This document shows, piece by piece, positions 44,297 to 55,790 of a stretch of 64,000 bases of DNA. A program made the position numbers and the translations under genes. The stretch lies in NCBI GenBank assembly GCA_025667525.1, contig CM046878.1, positions 511,508,274-511,572,273 of the forward strand, read 5' to 3'. The notes beneath the pieces are model-generated. The model worked only from the letters and a program-made list of their open reading frames with translations, had not been told where the DNA came from and searched no databases. This stretch comes from Glebionis coronaria. Its lineage: Eukaryota > Streptophyta > Magnoliopsida > Asterales > Asteraceae. The first letter of the stretch is position 1. The number at the start of each line of letters is the position of its first letter.

Positions 44297-44730
44297 GATA
44301 TTAAGAGTCCTATGCAAAATCTTCATGATCTTGCCTGAACATCCGAGTAATACGTAAGTATTTACAATGAAGATGGAAATCCTTCTTGAGCGAACAAAAA
44401 AAAGCTCATTGTAGGTGACTTGTGTGATTCTTTATGAATCAAACTTTTGATAACTGGAAAGCAATAGTGGTTTAATTCTTAACTGAATTTAAACACGTTC
44501 CAGACTTCTACGCAATATCTTAAAGATTATGCCAGAACACTCAGAATGACACTCTTTAGTGTTCATAGTAATGAGTGGAAATCCTTCTAGTGATAACATC
44601 AAACAACACTTGGTAGGTAACTTACAAGATTCTATATGAATCAAGCTCGTGACAACTGGAAAGAAACGATGGTGCGATTCTTAAATGAATCAAACTTGTT
44701 CCAGGATCATGAATTGACGGCTTCAATCAT
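44297..44730 (+). repeat. Tandem duplication (two ~220-bp units) in element C
   Basis: Two diverged copies share the phrases GTGGAAATCCTTCT, TAGGTAACTTACAAGATTCT/TAGGTGACTTGTGTGATTCT and TGATAACTGGAAAG/TGACAACTGGAAAG. The same two-unit structure is present in element D (about 62460-62910), so the duplication predates both copies. Confidence 0.8.
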
Positions 44731-45284
44731 GCGGATAATTTTATCCAAATGTTACACTCTTTACGTTCGCAGTCAGCTTTGGACGGTCGAGTAAAGAGAA
44801 CGATTTTACCCACGAAATCTTGTAAAGCAGGTTCTTAATTGAAACTACCTGCCACAAGTACGATATTAATTATCATCCAATGGTCTTCACCGACCGGGGG
44901 TAAAATGCTACTGATAGAATGAAATTTCAAAGCCATTTTGTTCGTGTCTACTTACATTATTACATTTGAAGACGGTGGTGTTGCGGTGTACCAGTAGAAG
45001 TCGTCCCCACATGCTTACATTTTTTGCATTATATACTTCAATAAATTCTAGAAAGTTCAACATCAAGTCTTCCGCTGTATCAAACTCTGAAGCTTTCAAG
45101 AATTACAAAGGTATAAGTATGTGGGACATGAAGTCACAAGGAGGCAAATATCACAAGTGATGAATACACAGGATCAAGGAAAATAAACAAGTTCAATCTT
45201 AAAGCAAAATGATCATGTCATAAGATTCACAAGAACAAGATCGAAAACTCAAGCATAGTATGCTAGGTATAAGATTTTGTAAAA

Positions 45285-45434
45285 AGGTGTGACCTCCCTT
45301 AGGGGGAGATTGTTGGCAATAAGAAATTCCTAAGAAAGCTCGGTCACATCATAGTTAGCATAGCTAGCTAAAGATCATGAGCTACACACTATTTAGGACT
45401 TTGTCACTTGGAGCGACCTCCCTTAGGAGTAGAT
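45285..45434 (+). other. Duplicated polypurine-tract modules of element C
   Basis: CCCTTAGGGGGAGATTGTTGG occurs at about 45297-45317 and a near copy (CCCTTAGGAGTAGATTGTTGG) at 45420-45440, 122 bp apart. The second immediately precedes the 3' LTR; the first is followed by an LTR-like start (TGTTGGCAATAAG). Confidence 0.82.
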
Positions 45435-45734
45435 TGTTGGAAATATGTTTTTTCGTATTTAGGAAGGATCGGTTACTCCAACGAGATACATCTAGTATGG
45501 GCTCGTGATCTAGTAAGTTAACATATAACTCACTAAGCCCACATGTAGGGTGGGATATATCTACCCCCTTCTAGCATGTTAGGAGGGGTTGGTTCTCACT
45601 TTTCTAATCTAATATTACACTTTCATCTTTCCTCTCCAACCTCTATCTACTTTATCTCTCTAGTTCTTCATCTATTTCTCTCTCTTTAGATCATTCCATT
45701 GGCTATGAAATTCTAAATATTAAGTAGGCCTTCA
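45435..45734 (+). repeat. 3' LTR of element C
   Basis: 300 bp, TGTTGGAAATATG to TAGGCCTTCA. The TATA box region is altered relative to the 5' LTR (GATATATCTACC). Confidence 0.92.
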
Positions 45735-45739
45735 GTCGA

Positions 45740-45988
45740 CTAATTACTTGGTCAAGAAGGGAGGATAAGATCTAGAAGCTAATTAGGAAAATTGATCTTT
45801 AGTATCAATTCAATAAATAGCCTAACATTTGCACTATATAAACAAAGGCCCCAGATCATAATTCATTAGTTGAAAAATCAAATCCTCTCATCTTTCTTGG
45901 TCGTTTACCAACACAAGGAACCAAGATGTCTCTTTACCTCTTGGTTTATCAAGTATTCAAGTGTCAAGACCTAGCAATCATGGGTAGT
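45740..45988. other. Target sequence right of element C
   Basis: About 250 bp with a TATA-like CTATATAAAC at about 45836. It may be part of another LTR or an old promoter. No gene is recognised. Confidence 0.35.
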
Positions 45989-48900
45989 TGATTGAGGTGT
46001 TGTGTGGATTACTCATAAGGTCATAAACACTTGTCTTTATTTCTCGTAAAACGGCCTCAAAACAGTCAAATAATCATCTATTGTGTTATATACACATGTG
46101 TTTGTTGTTTGTGTATGTGTAGGCACGAGTATCAAGAAAAGTCAAGAAAACGATCAAGTCAAGACAAAACAAACACGAGAAATGAAGAAAAGCACAAAGT
46201 CGAAGCCGAGATTTCAAGTAACGGAGTTATAAAACTAGATCCCTCAAAATACCAAAAAAACCCTTGTACTAGTCAATGTATTCCCAATATACCCTTTCAA
46301 TATCCCATATATTCTATTTTCACCCTTCAAGTTTACCAAAACTACAAAATAAGTCCTTTTGGAGTATCACCATTAGTCCTTAAAACTATAGGGACTAATG
46401 GTGACAAAGTGAAACTAATATAAGGTTATTAAAGCTTTTACACCAAAACATTCCATTTAACCTTTTTGACTAGTCCCCTTATCACACCAGTCCAAGTCAA
46501 CAAATAATAACATCCCAGTCAAACCCCCTTTTACCCGCCAATAAGTTGCTATTCACTCTCCTTCTACCCAACGGATTTACTACTAAGAAAAAAGGGAAAT
46601 AATCTAGCCAATTAAATCCTAAATAAATCACATACTCGCACTATTCAACTGCCAACGGGAGGACCCTTCTAGTATTATCATATTGGTCCCCTCCCAAAGC
46701 AACGCTGGCAATCCAAGGAGAGAATGAGAAAGCACAACCAATCATTGGAATTAACAAAGAATTGTGTATAAAAGAAGCACACATGGGCAGAGTGTGTAGA
46801 GCCATGTCAATAATTCATGTGACATTTCACTTCATCAAGAATTGATCAACGGCTTCTACTATTCCTTGGGCACAAAGAATTGATCGAACGACGTTCAAGA
46901 ACCCTAGGAGAGAAAATACTCCTCAAATTGTAGATCTATAATGATCAACTCATCTCTATAAATAGAATAGGAATTTCATTATAGTTTTATGTTTTTTCCT
47001 TTAGTTAAATGTCAATTTCATTTTGTAATGGTTTTAAGTTTAATGTAATTGTTTTTACTTAATAAAAGTTCTATTTGATTTCAGTTGTCCCTTTACTTTT
47101 CCGTCTTAAATTTCATTAAGTTAATTATGTCTTAATAATCTATTAGATTTTTAAATAAGGCCTTTTACATCTCATATAATCATCTATAGAAGTTGTATTT
47201 AAGCTTGTATATGCTTTAGTGTATTTCACCTTTATGTATGTGAACAGTGGGTTGAAATTTGATATAAGCTTATAAATAAGCTAAGGGTTGAAGATTCACG
47301 CCTTGTGTAAAGGCCAAGATGCTACATGAGGGCCTATGCATAAGGTATATTCCTTGTTTACTATTTCCTCTAAATTTGCTCTTTCATAGTATATCGTAAC
47401 TAAACTTTTCTTATTTGCTGCTTAATTGGCTTATTATAGTTTTTGGTTATTGTTTAAGTGTGTTTTTCATTCATAGCTTTAATACTTGTCTTTTAAATTC
47501 TGTCAAAAATATAAAAAACCAAAAATATTTTGATCATTAACTTAATTATAAATACTAGTGGCTTATTAGTGTTCAAAATCATATTAATAGGTCTTACCTT
47601 AGCTTATTTTCACTTGTGCTTGCAATCTAGATCATTAGATCTCTTATGCCTAAGCTAAAATCAAATTTGACAAGCTTATAAGGGGTGTTTAGCTTAAGCC
47701 TTAAGCTGAGTACTACATAGATCTAGGATTTAAGCTTACTCACATTTAGTCATTATGGTTAATAATAGCTTATTTTTGTCCTTATTTTTCATAAAAATAT
47801 AAAATATGAAAATATAGATAGATTTATATTCTTGCAAATTCATAATCATAGGATTTTTAAATTTATTTAAGTTTTTCTTACTGCTTATCTTAAGTTTGGT
47901 TTTACTTTATTTTAAGCTTATTGAGGGTTTAGAAGTTACTTAAAGGTTTATATCACTAGTTTCTTAAAACACTTCACTAAACTAAGCATAATTTGTTCAA
48001 GCATTTTGTCAAACACACCAGCAGCTTTTATGAGTTCATTTTTTGGAATTGGATCTTCATAATTGGTACACTCTTACACTAGGAGCTTAACTTGATCTGT
48101 TTATGGTTAAAAGTTAAGGTAGTTCTTATTGGAAGCTTATTTTTAATCCCTAAGTTGGAGGTTAGTACTGCTAAGTCCTTAGGTTTTGTATTGGTAGTAG
48201 AAATGCAATCCCATTGCTAGTGTTATTTTCAGCTTTTCCTATTGATTTTTGAACTTCTCTATTATTCTTGGTGATTTTGTATGCTCATTATTTTTTGCTT
48301 ATTATTGTAGCTAAGTATAAGCCCACTCCTTATAGCTCAGCTTATTATATAATCCAAAAAGCAAAAACCAATAAGTTGTGGGAACCAAAAGGACAACAAG
48401 AATCAAACTTGTGACCTCCTCACACCCTATAGCTTATCACACACTCACATTGGCAATTGCCTTCTAAGAACTTTTCTGTCCAAGGTTCCTTTTCATTTTC
48501 TTTTATCCTCTTTTCCTATTTCTTTCTATAATAAGCTACCAAACAATTTAGGGCTTATTCTGGTTAATCTAAAGCGTACAACAACTTCAATTTTGTTATC
48601 AAAGTCATTTTCTCAGTGTTCTAAGTAGTGTTCAAATTTGAAAGCATTTTGTTAAGATTTACTTAGAAAACGACTATTTTGTCCTATTACAACAAGTGCT
48701 TATTTCATTTTCTGGCTTATTGGTTAAGCTTCTTGGAAATATATTTTCACCAAAGTCCTAATAATCGTATTTTAGGCCTCTGTGCCGAGTTTCATATAGT
48801 TTGGTTGAGTTTTCACTCAACCCGACTAGTTTTTCTTATTATCTATTTTAATTTTGCTTATTTACTGCTTATTCTCTAGCTTATTGTCATTTTCTTTTTC

Positions 48901-49635
48901 CAGTTTATTTTATAATCTCATTGTAGATTCCCTTGTCAAGTTTGAGGTCATATCATTAGCTTATTAGCTTTTTAGCTTTTTTGTTTTGGCTTATTGCTTA
49001 TTTCAATAAGCTAATCTTTGTTTCTGCCAAGTCTTTACAAAAGTGTCTTATATTGTTAAAAAGGTAAATTTGGCTCATTAACAAAAAGGGTATTGCTTAT
49101 TAAGAGCTTAATGGAGCATATTCAACCAAAATTTCTAGTTTTTATCTTTTTTAAAATTAAATTTTGAGTCTATTTATGTTTTTGTATTTCCATTTTCATC
49201 GTTTTTAATTTTTAGGCCAAAAAGCCCTTTAAGCTTTTACGTATTTTCACTTTTGGGCTATTTTAGCAAATTAAGGTTTTCAATTTTCATTTTTATATTT
49301 ATTTTTGTTTTATTTAGCTTAAAATAGATTAGTATTGAATTTTTTAAATTTTTTGGAATATATTAATATTTACTCGCTTTGCGTGATTTTTAATATTTTA
49401 CGTTTTTAGCTCATTTTACTTTTCCATCTTTGTTTTACTTTTACCAACGACTATCTTCGATCATTTTTTCCAATTTCGAGTCAAGAATTTCAAATTCGCA
49501 AATTCCTCGTCGAAAAACGATCTCATGCTGACTTTCGTGATTTTTATTCGTGTTCGTAAGTCTTAGTTGACTTAACTATATCGTATACTTATTTACGTAT
49601 AGCAAAACTCCAATCAATTACCTCTGATAAGATCA
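45989..49635 (+). repeat. Probable lone LTR related to the element A LTR, plus orientation
   Basis: The transcribed strand shares layout and phrases with the element A LTR: an early GTGTTTGTT...GTGTATGTGTAGG...AACACGAGAAA block (about 46095-46185), a TATA box (GTGTATAAAAGAAG at about 46765), a long region rich in GCTTATT, and T-rich sequence with GGCCAAAAAGCCC toward the end. Boundaries are approximate. No primer site, gag or second copy follows it, which suggests a solo LTR or a truncated one. I could not find a matching 5-bp target duplication. Confidence 0.5.
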
Positions 49636-49684
49636 TATCTTTCATCTTAGGGTTTTGGAGGTGAATTCCTATGGTACAAAGGAG

Positions 49685-50241
49685 TAGGGATGGCAATGGG
49701 GCGGGTAGGGTCGGGGATCATATTTGTCATCCCCATCCTGAATGTTAGTAACCATCCTCATACTCGATGGGGATCAAAATCGTAATCCCATCCCCGTCCC
49801 CATTGGGGATCGATGGGGATCCCCATCGGAGGTTGGGGATTTTTCTCTCATGTATATTTATGTGACAAGCACTAAACTTCATTAAAGATGCATAATTGCA
49901 TAAATAGTTTTAATATTTTATATAGTCATACATACATCAAGACTAGTTGAAACAAAAGTCAAATTATGGAAAATAAAAAAAGAACTCAAATAGGCACATA
50001 ACAAAGCAAGTATATATAAAAAATTATTAGGCCTCTACTACATAATGCTATATTTAAACTTAAAATATTTTAGGTACGATTTTGGGTACCCATAAGGTAT
50101 TACCATCCCCTCCCCCATCCCATTATTATTATCGAGGAATCCCCATACCCATCCCCGTCCCCGGTCAACTTTGGGATTCCCGGGTCAAAGCGGGTTCGGT
50201 TATTGGGTCCCCATCGGGTATGGGTTTTATTGCCATCCCTA
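49685..50241. mobile_element. Non-autonomous hAT-type element (557 bp)
   Basis: Ends are inverted: TAGGGATGGCAAT at 49685 and ATTGCCATCCCTA at 50241. The flanking 8-bp pair CAAAGGAG (49677-49684) and CAGAGGAG (50242-50249) matches at 7 of 8 bases, fitting the 8-bp duplication of hAT transposons. GGGGAT-rich subterminal repeats (GATGGGGATC, CCCCATCCC) fill both arms. There is no transposase. Confidence 0.88.
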
Positions 50242-50249
50242 CAGAGGAG

Positions 50250-51515
50250 GGGTGTTCTTGATTCCGTGATCTAGCTACTTTCCATCATTGTTGATTAAGA
50301 AGGTATGCTTTCTAGATTGTTTATTATTTTTTTGTTTTGAACTGTGAATTAGTAGTTAGTGATTAGAGCTCAGAGTAACATCCAATTGGGCAGTATGCAA
50401 GCCTCGAACCTTCTCCTTTGGGGGATAAACCTCACTCCTGCTTCTATTTAATTCGGGCCTCAGAAGGTTCTTAGTGATCCTCTATTTTCTGTTGCGTTTA
50501 CTCTTCATGCATGATAAATCAGATTTATTAGTTGTTAATTCTAACAGAACATAAACGATATGTAGCTGGTAGTTATGATCAAATATGACGCTAGGTTGTC
50601 GGCCACCAAGAAAATCGGGAGATTAACCGGGTCGCGGGGTAAACGGACGGGAAGAGTCTGGAAAAATAGGTAACTTTGATTCGGTTCGTTTGGCAAATGA
50701 AAGAAAAGGTAGAAGCGGATGGCTTTGTTTTCTTGATTGGTGCAATAATGCACTTGTGTCACATAATTTTTTTGATCAAACGGGTTCTGTGTGGTGCAAC
50801 AACAGTGGTAGGTGACTTTGGACGTGGTCGGGGAAGAGTTCGTGGATCCGGGAGAAGTCAGGAACAATGGAGAATCAATGCGGTGTGAACATTATGGTGT
50901 TGGAAGTTCAAATCGGGTGGCTTTAGACGTGGCCGAGGAGGTCGCGGGGCTGGGAGACGTCAAGATAGTAATGAACATGACCAGCGGGATGCCATGTTAC
51001 AATTGTTGTGAACGGTTTAGCTAGTCACTTTGGACGTGACCGAGATGTTGGTTGGGGGTCCGGGAAAGGTCGAAATTGGAGATGGTTCGAATGAAGGTGA
51101 TTAAACGCTACTGGGAGTGAAGAGTGTTAATGAACGATTATGAGGGTGAATATTTGTTTAACCATTTATTTATTAGGTGCACGTATGCATGACACGAGTT
51201 TTTTTACTAAGTATTTAGTTAATAACTTGTTAGTATATTGATTAGTAAAAACTTTGACCAAGTATTATAGGGTACGTGGGTTGTTTCCTATAAATAAGGA
51301 AATAGTCGTGCTTCTTTTGTGTTTGATATTCAAGTATAAATTGAATAGGTTATATTATTATAAGTTGTATCAGTTTCTTTCATAGTGAAATATACACATC
51401 AATAACCAAACATAGTATATCAATTCTCTTTGCTGTTTTGATTGGTGTTTCCAGGTGTTAGTTCATGTTTGAGGGAGGGACTGAAACCTACAGTTACGTT
51501 GCCTTGTGGGTAAGT
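50250..51515. other. Intergenic region with an Arg/Gly-rich repeat remnant
   Basis: No intact gene. The part at 50805-51095 is described separately. The rest is AT-rich sequence with no recognised signal. Confidence 0.5.
50805..51095 (+). pseudogene. Arg/Gly-rich coding repeat remnant (unrecognised)
   Basis: Three tandem units of roughly 105-115 bp each begin with (G/C)ACTTTGGACGTG-like sequence. Each can be read as a short RG-rich peptide: FGRGRGRVRGSGR, FRRGRGGRGAGRR, and FGRDRDVGWGSGK. Stops interrupt every unit and no flanking exons or domain could be identified. It may be the decayed tail exon of an RGG-box RNA-binding protein gene, but I cannot name it. Confidence 0.35.
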
Positions 51516-51524
51516 AAAATAATA

Positions 51525-52609
51525 GAGTTATTTACCGCAGAAGCCCTCTTGAGAGGGACTTGTCAGCCAGGTACCCATTCTCAAAGACTTTACCAAATTG
51601 GCCCTGTTGTTTGTGCTAAATATTAAGCGGACCAAGAAACATATACGTGTCAGCTTCCTAGTAAACCAAAAAAAATACGAAAAGTTCTCCGCGCCATTTA
51701 TGTAGCGGAGCAACCATTTTTAATTAATTGTCAGATTTTGTCTGGTGAGGTCCACTTTTGCTTCGCGCCAAGTTTCTAGCGGAGAACTTATTTGCTTGGG
51801 GCCCACTTTTGTTTGTTTACAACGCCTCCTTTCAGCCCTTGTTGTGTTAATGTTTTTTTATTTGGTTTTCTTTATTTTCACTCTTTTATTTAGTAGTTCC
51901 GCATCAACTTCTGGCTGGATTTTATATATTTGAAAGTTCTTTAACGATGTTGTTGTTGGATGGTTTTTGCTTTCTACGAGGTGTGCTTTCAAACGCATTA
52001 AAATTTGGCATGATTAGAGCTAATATAAGCAAGATATGATGCGTTAAAGTGCGTCTGAGAGTTTTTGAAACATTTATATATTTGTGGAGCACCAGTTTCT
52101 CAACTGTGTATGTATGTGTGGCATGATTAGAGCTAAACCTTTATAACTTCTATCCCACCGAGAGAAATGAGAAGAAATGGTTCTTCATATACAAATTTAA
52201 ATTTAACATGCATGTATGCATACAATAACTGAGCCACAGTAAAACTACGTAAATGTCAACTCAAGTTTTACTTTGGGAAACGGTATACTTTGTTTTTTCC
52301 TAGTCTCCGCGCCATTTATGAAGCGGCAAACTTAATACCAAGTGAAAAACAAAGCGGATAACTTTTAACAATGCAATAAATTTTGGGCCCAATTTGACAT
52401 GAATCTGACAATTAATTAGAAATTGTTGCTCCGCTTCAAAAATGGCGCAGACATCTTTTAGTATATTTTTCACTAGGAAGCTGACACGTATACGTTTCTT
52501 GGTCCGCATAATATTTGTCGCGGACAACTGGGTCAATTTGATAAAGTCTTTTTTAATGGGTCTCTGGCAGACAAGTCCCTCTCAAGAGGGCTTCTGCGGT
52601 AAATAACTC
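51525..52609. mobile_element. Mutator-type non-autonomous element (MULE-MITE), 1085 bp
   Basis: The terminal inverted repeats start GAGTTATTTACCGCAG and extend over more than 200 bp with moderate divergence. The 9-bp flanks AAAATAATA (51516-51524 and 52610-52618) are identical, the target duplication length of Mutator-like transposons. Inside, GCGCCATTT(A/T)TG(A/T)AGCGG repeats in both arms give a further palindromic structure. No transposase ORF is present. Confidence 0.92.
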
Positions 52610-52618
52610 AAAATAATA

Positions 52619-53457
52619 AGTGTTTGTGTTAGTGATTTGTGTCATGGAAAGAATGAAGAAACCAAATCTTCAAAGAAACCGAATTGTACTCTAGTTTAAT
52701 TGAGAAACTAAATAGGTATAGATTTTTAATGCCTAAATGGTTTGTTTGAATTTATAATTCAATAACTTCTTGTAACACTATTTTTTAATAGTCTTTTCTT
52801 TTAGCTTCTTGCTAGTTTAATAAAATTGTCGTTGAAAGAAATATATAGCGAACAAGTCAATTCATATGTTCAAGTATGTCAATAAAATGAACAAAAAAAA
52901 TATGATATCCAACATACTTTCCATTTGCACGTACCGTATTAGTACTAGGGGCGGAGGCATGTAAAAAATAGGGGGGAAACCGCACTAATAGCTTCTTCAA
53001 TAATTACATATTTTAATGATAATTTTTGAACTTTATTCTAGAAACTGTAAATGCCCTCAATGCAAAAGATGATGATAAAAAAAGGGAAGACATAATGAAG
53101 AGCTGTTGAATTCTTTTTGAAGTTTTTTTGGATGAACAATGATGGAAATGAGGGATGATGAAAAGATGCACTGGTTTTTAAATAAGATAGTTATCTAGAG
53201 ATATGTGAAATATGTATTTACTACTACTCTTTATCTTTGACTTTCTTTTAGAAAAATATTCAAACTTTTATTTTATCCACTTTCTATTACGAACAAGCTA
53301 TGGTCAATTTGCAGCCTAAAAAGTTCATGATATTGAATAAAAATATTTTAAATTTTATTTTATCTTGTATAAAAGCCTTTTTAAATTGTATTTATTGTTG
53401 TTAGCATGTAACGTAGACAATCATCCATACTCAATGAGAACATTTAAGTATATTTAA
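52619..53457. other. AT-rich intergenic region
   Basis: No gene, repeat pair or signal identified, apart from one TAGGGGCGGAGGCATG phrase near 52947 that looks like a hAT end without a partner. Confidence 0.5.
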
Positions 53458-53964
53458 TGTTGATGCTAAAATCCTCCAGTAACGCCTACAGGACTCGAAA
53501 CATTCCACGTAAGCTATGAAGGGATGAAGCACCTACACACAAGAAGCAACACACGTTAAGTCGCCCCGGGTGTTATCCCAGGACCAAGCTCCGATGTGAG
53601 AATGAGTAATGGTACGTGATATGATATGTGGTATTAAGTGTGTTGTCAGAACATTCAATGTGTGTAATGATATAAATGAGGGCTATATATAGGGTACTGA
53701 TGATACCTTATGATGTGGCAGTTCATACCTTGTCTTGTTTCCCAAAATAGGTCTGTGTACTCCTTGGGTCCTGACACTGTTTCTTTCTCCTTTGAGCATA
53801 TGCCAGTGTCTTAGGTGGGGCCTAGGATCATATGACGTCATTGCTGACAGCACGGTACTGCTCATACCACGTGGATCTATGTTTCAGCATTCTTTCCTGG
53901 TACTTGTTCCGGCGAGTGACACGTGTCATGGTCTCCGGGCACTTTCCGGGACCACACACGAACA
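53458..53964 (-). repeat. 3' LTR of element E
   Basis: 507 bp, plus-strand TGTTGATGCTAAAATCC to CACACACGAACA. A minus-strand TATA box (CCTATATATAGCC) lies near 53683-53694. The inner end is fixed by the neighbouring polypurine tract; the outer end is inferred from the TG...CA rule, since the other LTR is not in the window. Confidence 0.75.
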
Positions 53965-53980
53965 TGTCCTCCCCCAGTAT
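53965..53980 (-). other. Polypurine tract of element E
   Basis: The minus strand reads ATACTGGGGGAGGACA next to the LTR. Confidence 0.8.
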
Positions 53981-54184
53981 AATGTTATCCGCAGGGTGAC
54001 GTTATACTTGTCTGGTTTTTAGTAGGCTTTGGGGTGCCATGGGCTTGGTCCCAAGATGGGTTTGTCGTTTTGTAAGGGTGACTCCATGGCGAGCCACGTG
54101 GAACGTACTCACTAGCCCAAAACGTCCCTGTGCTTGCCACGTGTGTTCCCCATTAATGCAACCCTCACACTTTTCGAGGACTCC

Positions 54185-54194
54185 TATATATATA
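54185..54194 (+). promoter_or_regulatory. TATA box of the antisense gene in element E
   Basis: TATATATATA on the plus strand, 146 bp before the ATG at 54340, pointing away from the LTR. It fits an independent promoter for the antisense gene. Confidence 0.55.
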
Positions 54195-55073
54195 CTTGTT
54201 TTTCACATTTCTCATATTCACTTTTCACTCTCACAAACTTTTATTGTGTGATTTTCTTGTGGTCTCCCTCATTCTTCTCTCTCATGTAGGTTTTTCTTCT
54301 CTGGTCAATCTTTTGTTTCCGTCCTTCTTGTATCTCGCCATGTCCGACGACGAGTCAGATGGTGTCGCATCCAGCTTCGGTTTAACGGATTCGGAGTGTG
54401 ATATGCACATCTGGTATTCCGAGATGACTAATGAGGAATTAGGTCTTGCGGTTGATGAATATCAGATATCGAAGGAGTATCGGCCTCAGCTTCCCGATCC
54501 GAATATGACCATGGATTTACTGTGACGAGATAGGCCCATAGGTATATACTTGGATTTTTTGGAACATGGTGGGCTCCGGATCCCGTTTTCTTCTTTCTTC
54601 TTGGTCGTGATTAAACACTTCCGGGTGCATATTTCCCAACTGGTTCCCATCGGTGTGAACTGGGTCGTTATGTTTGAGATCCGGTATAGGAGTCTGAACA
54701 TAGATTGTACAATTGATTTATTTCGGGTGTTCTATAAGTTGGGCAAGCAGGGACATTGGTTTTCTTTCGTTAGCAAGGTGCACAAAAAATCACTGAAGTT
54801 TTGTATAGAGACAACATCCAGCTTGAAGGAGTGGAAGAAGAAATTCTTCTTGATTGACCGCAGAGTAATTTCGGATGCTATGCCTTGGAGCGATCGGGAT
54901 ACGTGTGTTTCGGATCCGTTTCCCCGTGAATATAACCAGGCTGATGCGGATTTGCTAGCCGAAACTTTGATTCCATTGAGGCTGCCGCACAGGCTTATTG
55001 TATTTGTGTGGCTTGTTTAAACCCCTGTCTTGTTTTGAATGTCGACGTGCCCTTCGAGATGCAAGGGGAGATG

Positions 55074-55162
55074 GTAATATTTTATTCTTTAAGTCCGTTT
55101 ACATTTTGCTAACCGGATTTCCTTAATTGTTCTCCCCTCTTCCCCCTTTCTTGTTTTCACAG
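55074..55162 (+). other. Candidate intron 1 of the antisense gene
   Basis: GTAATA donor and a TTGTTTTCACAG acceptor, 89 nt, U-rich. It removes a non-coding stretch between two homologous coding blocks. Confidence 0.55.
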
Positions 55163-55709
55163 AGTATACTATTGAATAGTTCCTACGCTTACCCCGATGG
55201 ACCGGCACCAAAGTGACCATTGAAGAAGAGCTTCTAGAGAATCAACGAACGGTTGACTGCACCGCGCAACCTTTGAAAACCGGTGATGCTATCCTGGCTC
55301 TTACCGCAGCACAGGAAGCGGTTCAACATGCAGATCCCCGGATTAAAGCTGCACGTGAGCGCCGAGAAGCTACTGCTCTTGAGAAGAACCTTGCTGAATA
55401 GAATCAAGATGTTCTGGTGGAACCAACATGCAAGAAAAGGAAAGGTGGGGGGACTTCCACCGAGACAAAGAGAAAGCATGCTTGTAAGACTGGACCATCC
55501 GGGCTGGGATCTTCATCGAATCAGACCATTTCTCCGGACCCGGTTAACATCGCCAAGTCGTCGGACCAAGGCAAACCCTCTGTGGTAGCTCAGAGTGTTT
55601 CTTCTGGCACACATCAAGAGGCTGATGGAGGAGACCAACAGTCGGAGCAGCCCCCCCCCCCCCCCCCCCCATTCACCTAGGGACAACCGTGGCAAGAAGC
55701 ATGCGCCTG

Positions 55710-55790
55710 GTAGGTTTTTCCTTTCTTTTGCTCTCTTTTTATACATATATCTTTCTTTTATGCTGACTTTACTCCGATTCTCTTCTTTAG
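55710..55790 (+). other. Candidate intron 2 of the antisense gene
   Basis: GTAGGT donor and a TCTTCTTTAG acceptor, 81 nt, strongly pyrimidine-rich. Confidence 0.6.

Larger units (their letters stand above)
41521..45434. other. Non-coding 3' part of element C
   Basis: 3.9 kb with no gene. It holds the inverted-repeat units at 41781-42470, a region from about 43196 to 45434 that matches element D on the opposite strand (64000 to 61770), an internal duplication at about 44297-44730, and a duplicated polypurine-tract module at the end. Confidence 0.75.
38371..45734 (+). mobile_element. Element C: gag-only, Copia-related LTR retrotransposon
   Basis: Size is 7,364 bp on the plus strand. LTRs at 38371-38670 and 45435-45734 are both exactly 300 bp, end in TAGGCCTTCA, and differ at about 24 sites (8%). 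The 5-bp flanks GTCGA (38366-38370 and 45735-45739) match exactly. The internal part has a modified tRNA-iMet primer site, a repeat-rich leader, a decayed gag (39599-41520) and nearly 4 kb with no gene. No protease, integrase, RT or RNase H is visible, so it would depend on a partner element. Element D (61487 onward) is a relative in opposite orientation. Confidence 0.92.

Noticed and set aside
46031..46423. 130-codon open frame on the plus strand
   Set aside because: It lies in the lone LTR, has low-complexity composition and no recognisable domain; it is not conserved in the related A LTR.
49160..49640. Primer site after the lone LTR, which would make it a full element
   Set aside because: No TGGCGCC or TGGTATC sequence follows 49635; the hAT element starts 50 bp later.
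52945..52965. TAGGGGCGGAGG phrase resembling a hAT terminal end
   Set aside because: No inverted partner end or target duplication found nearby.
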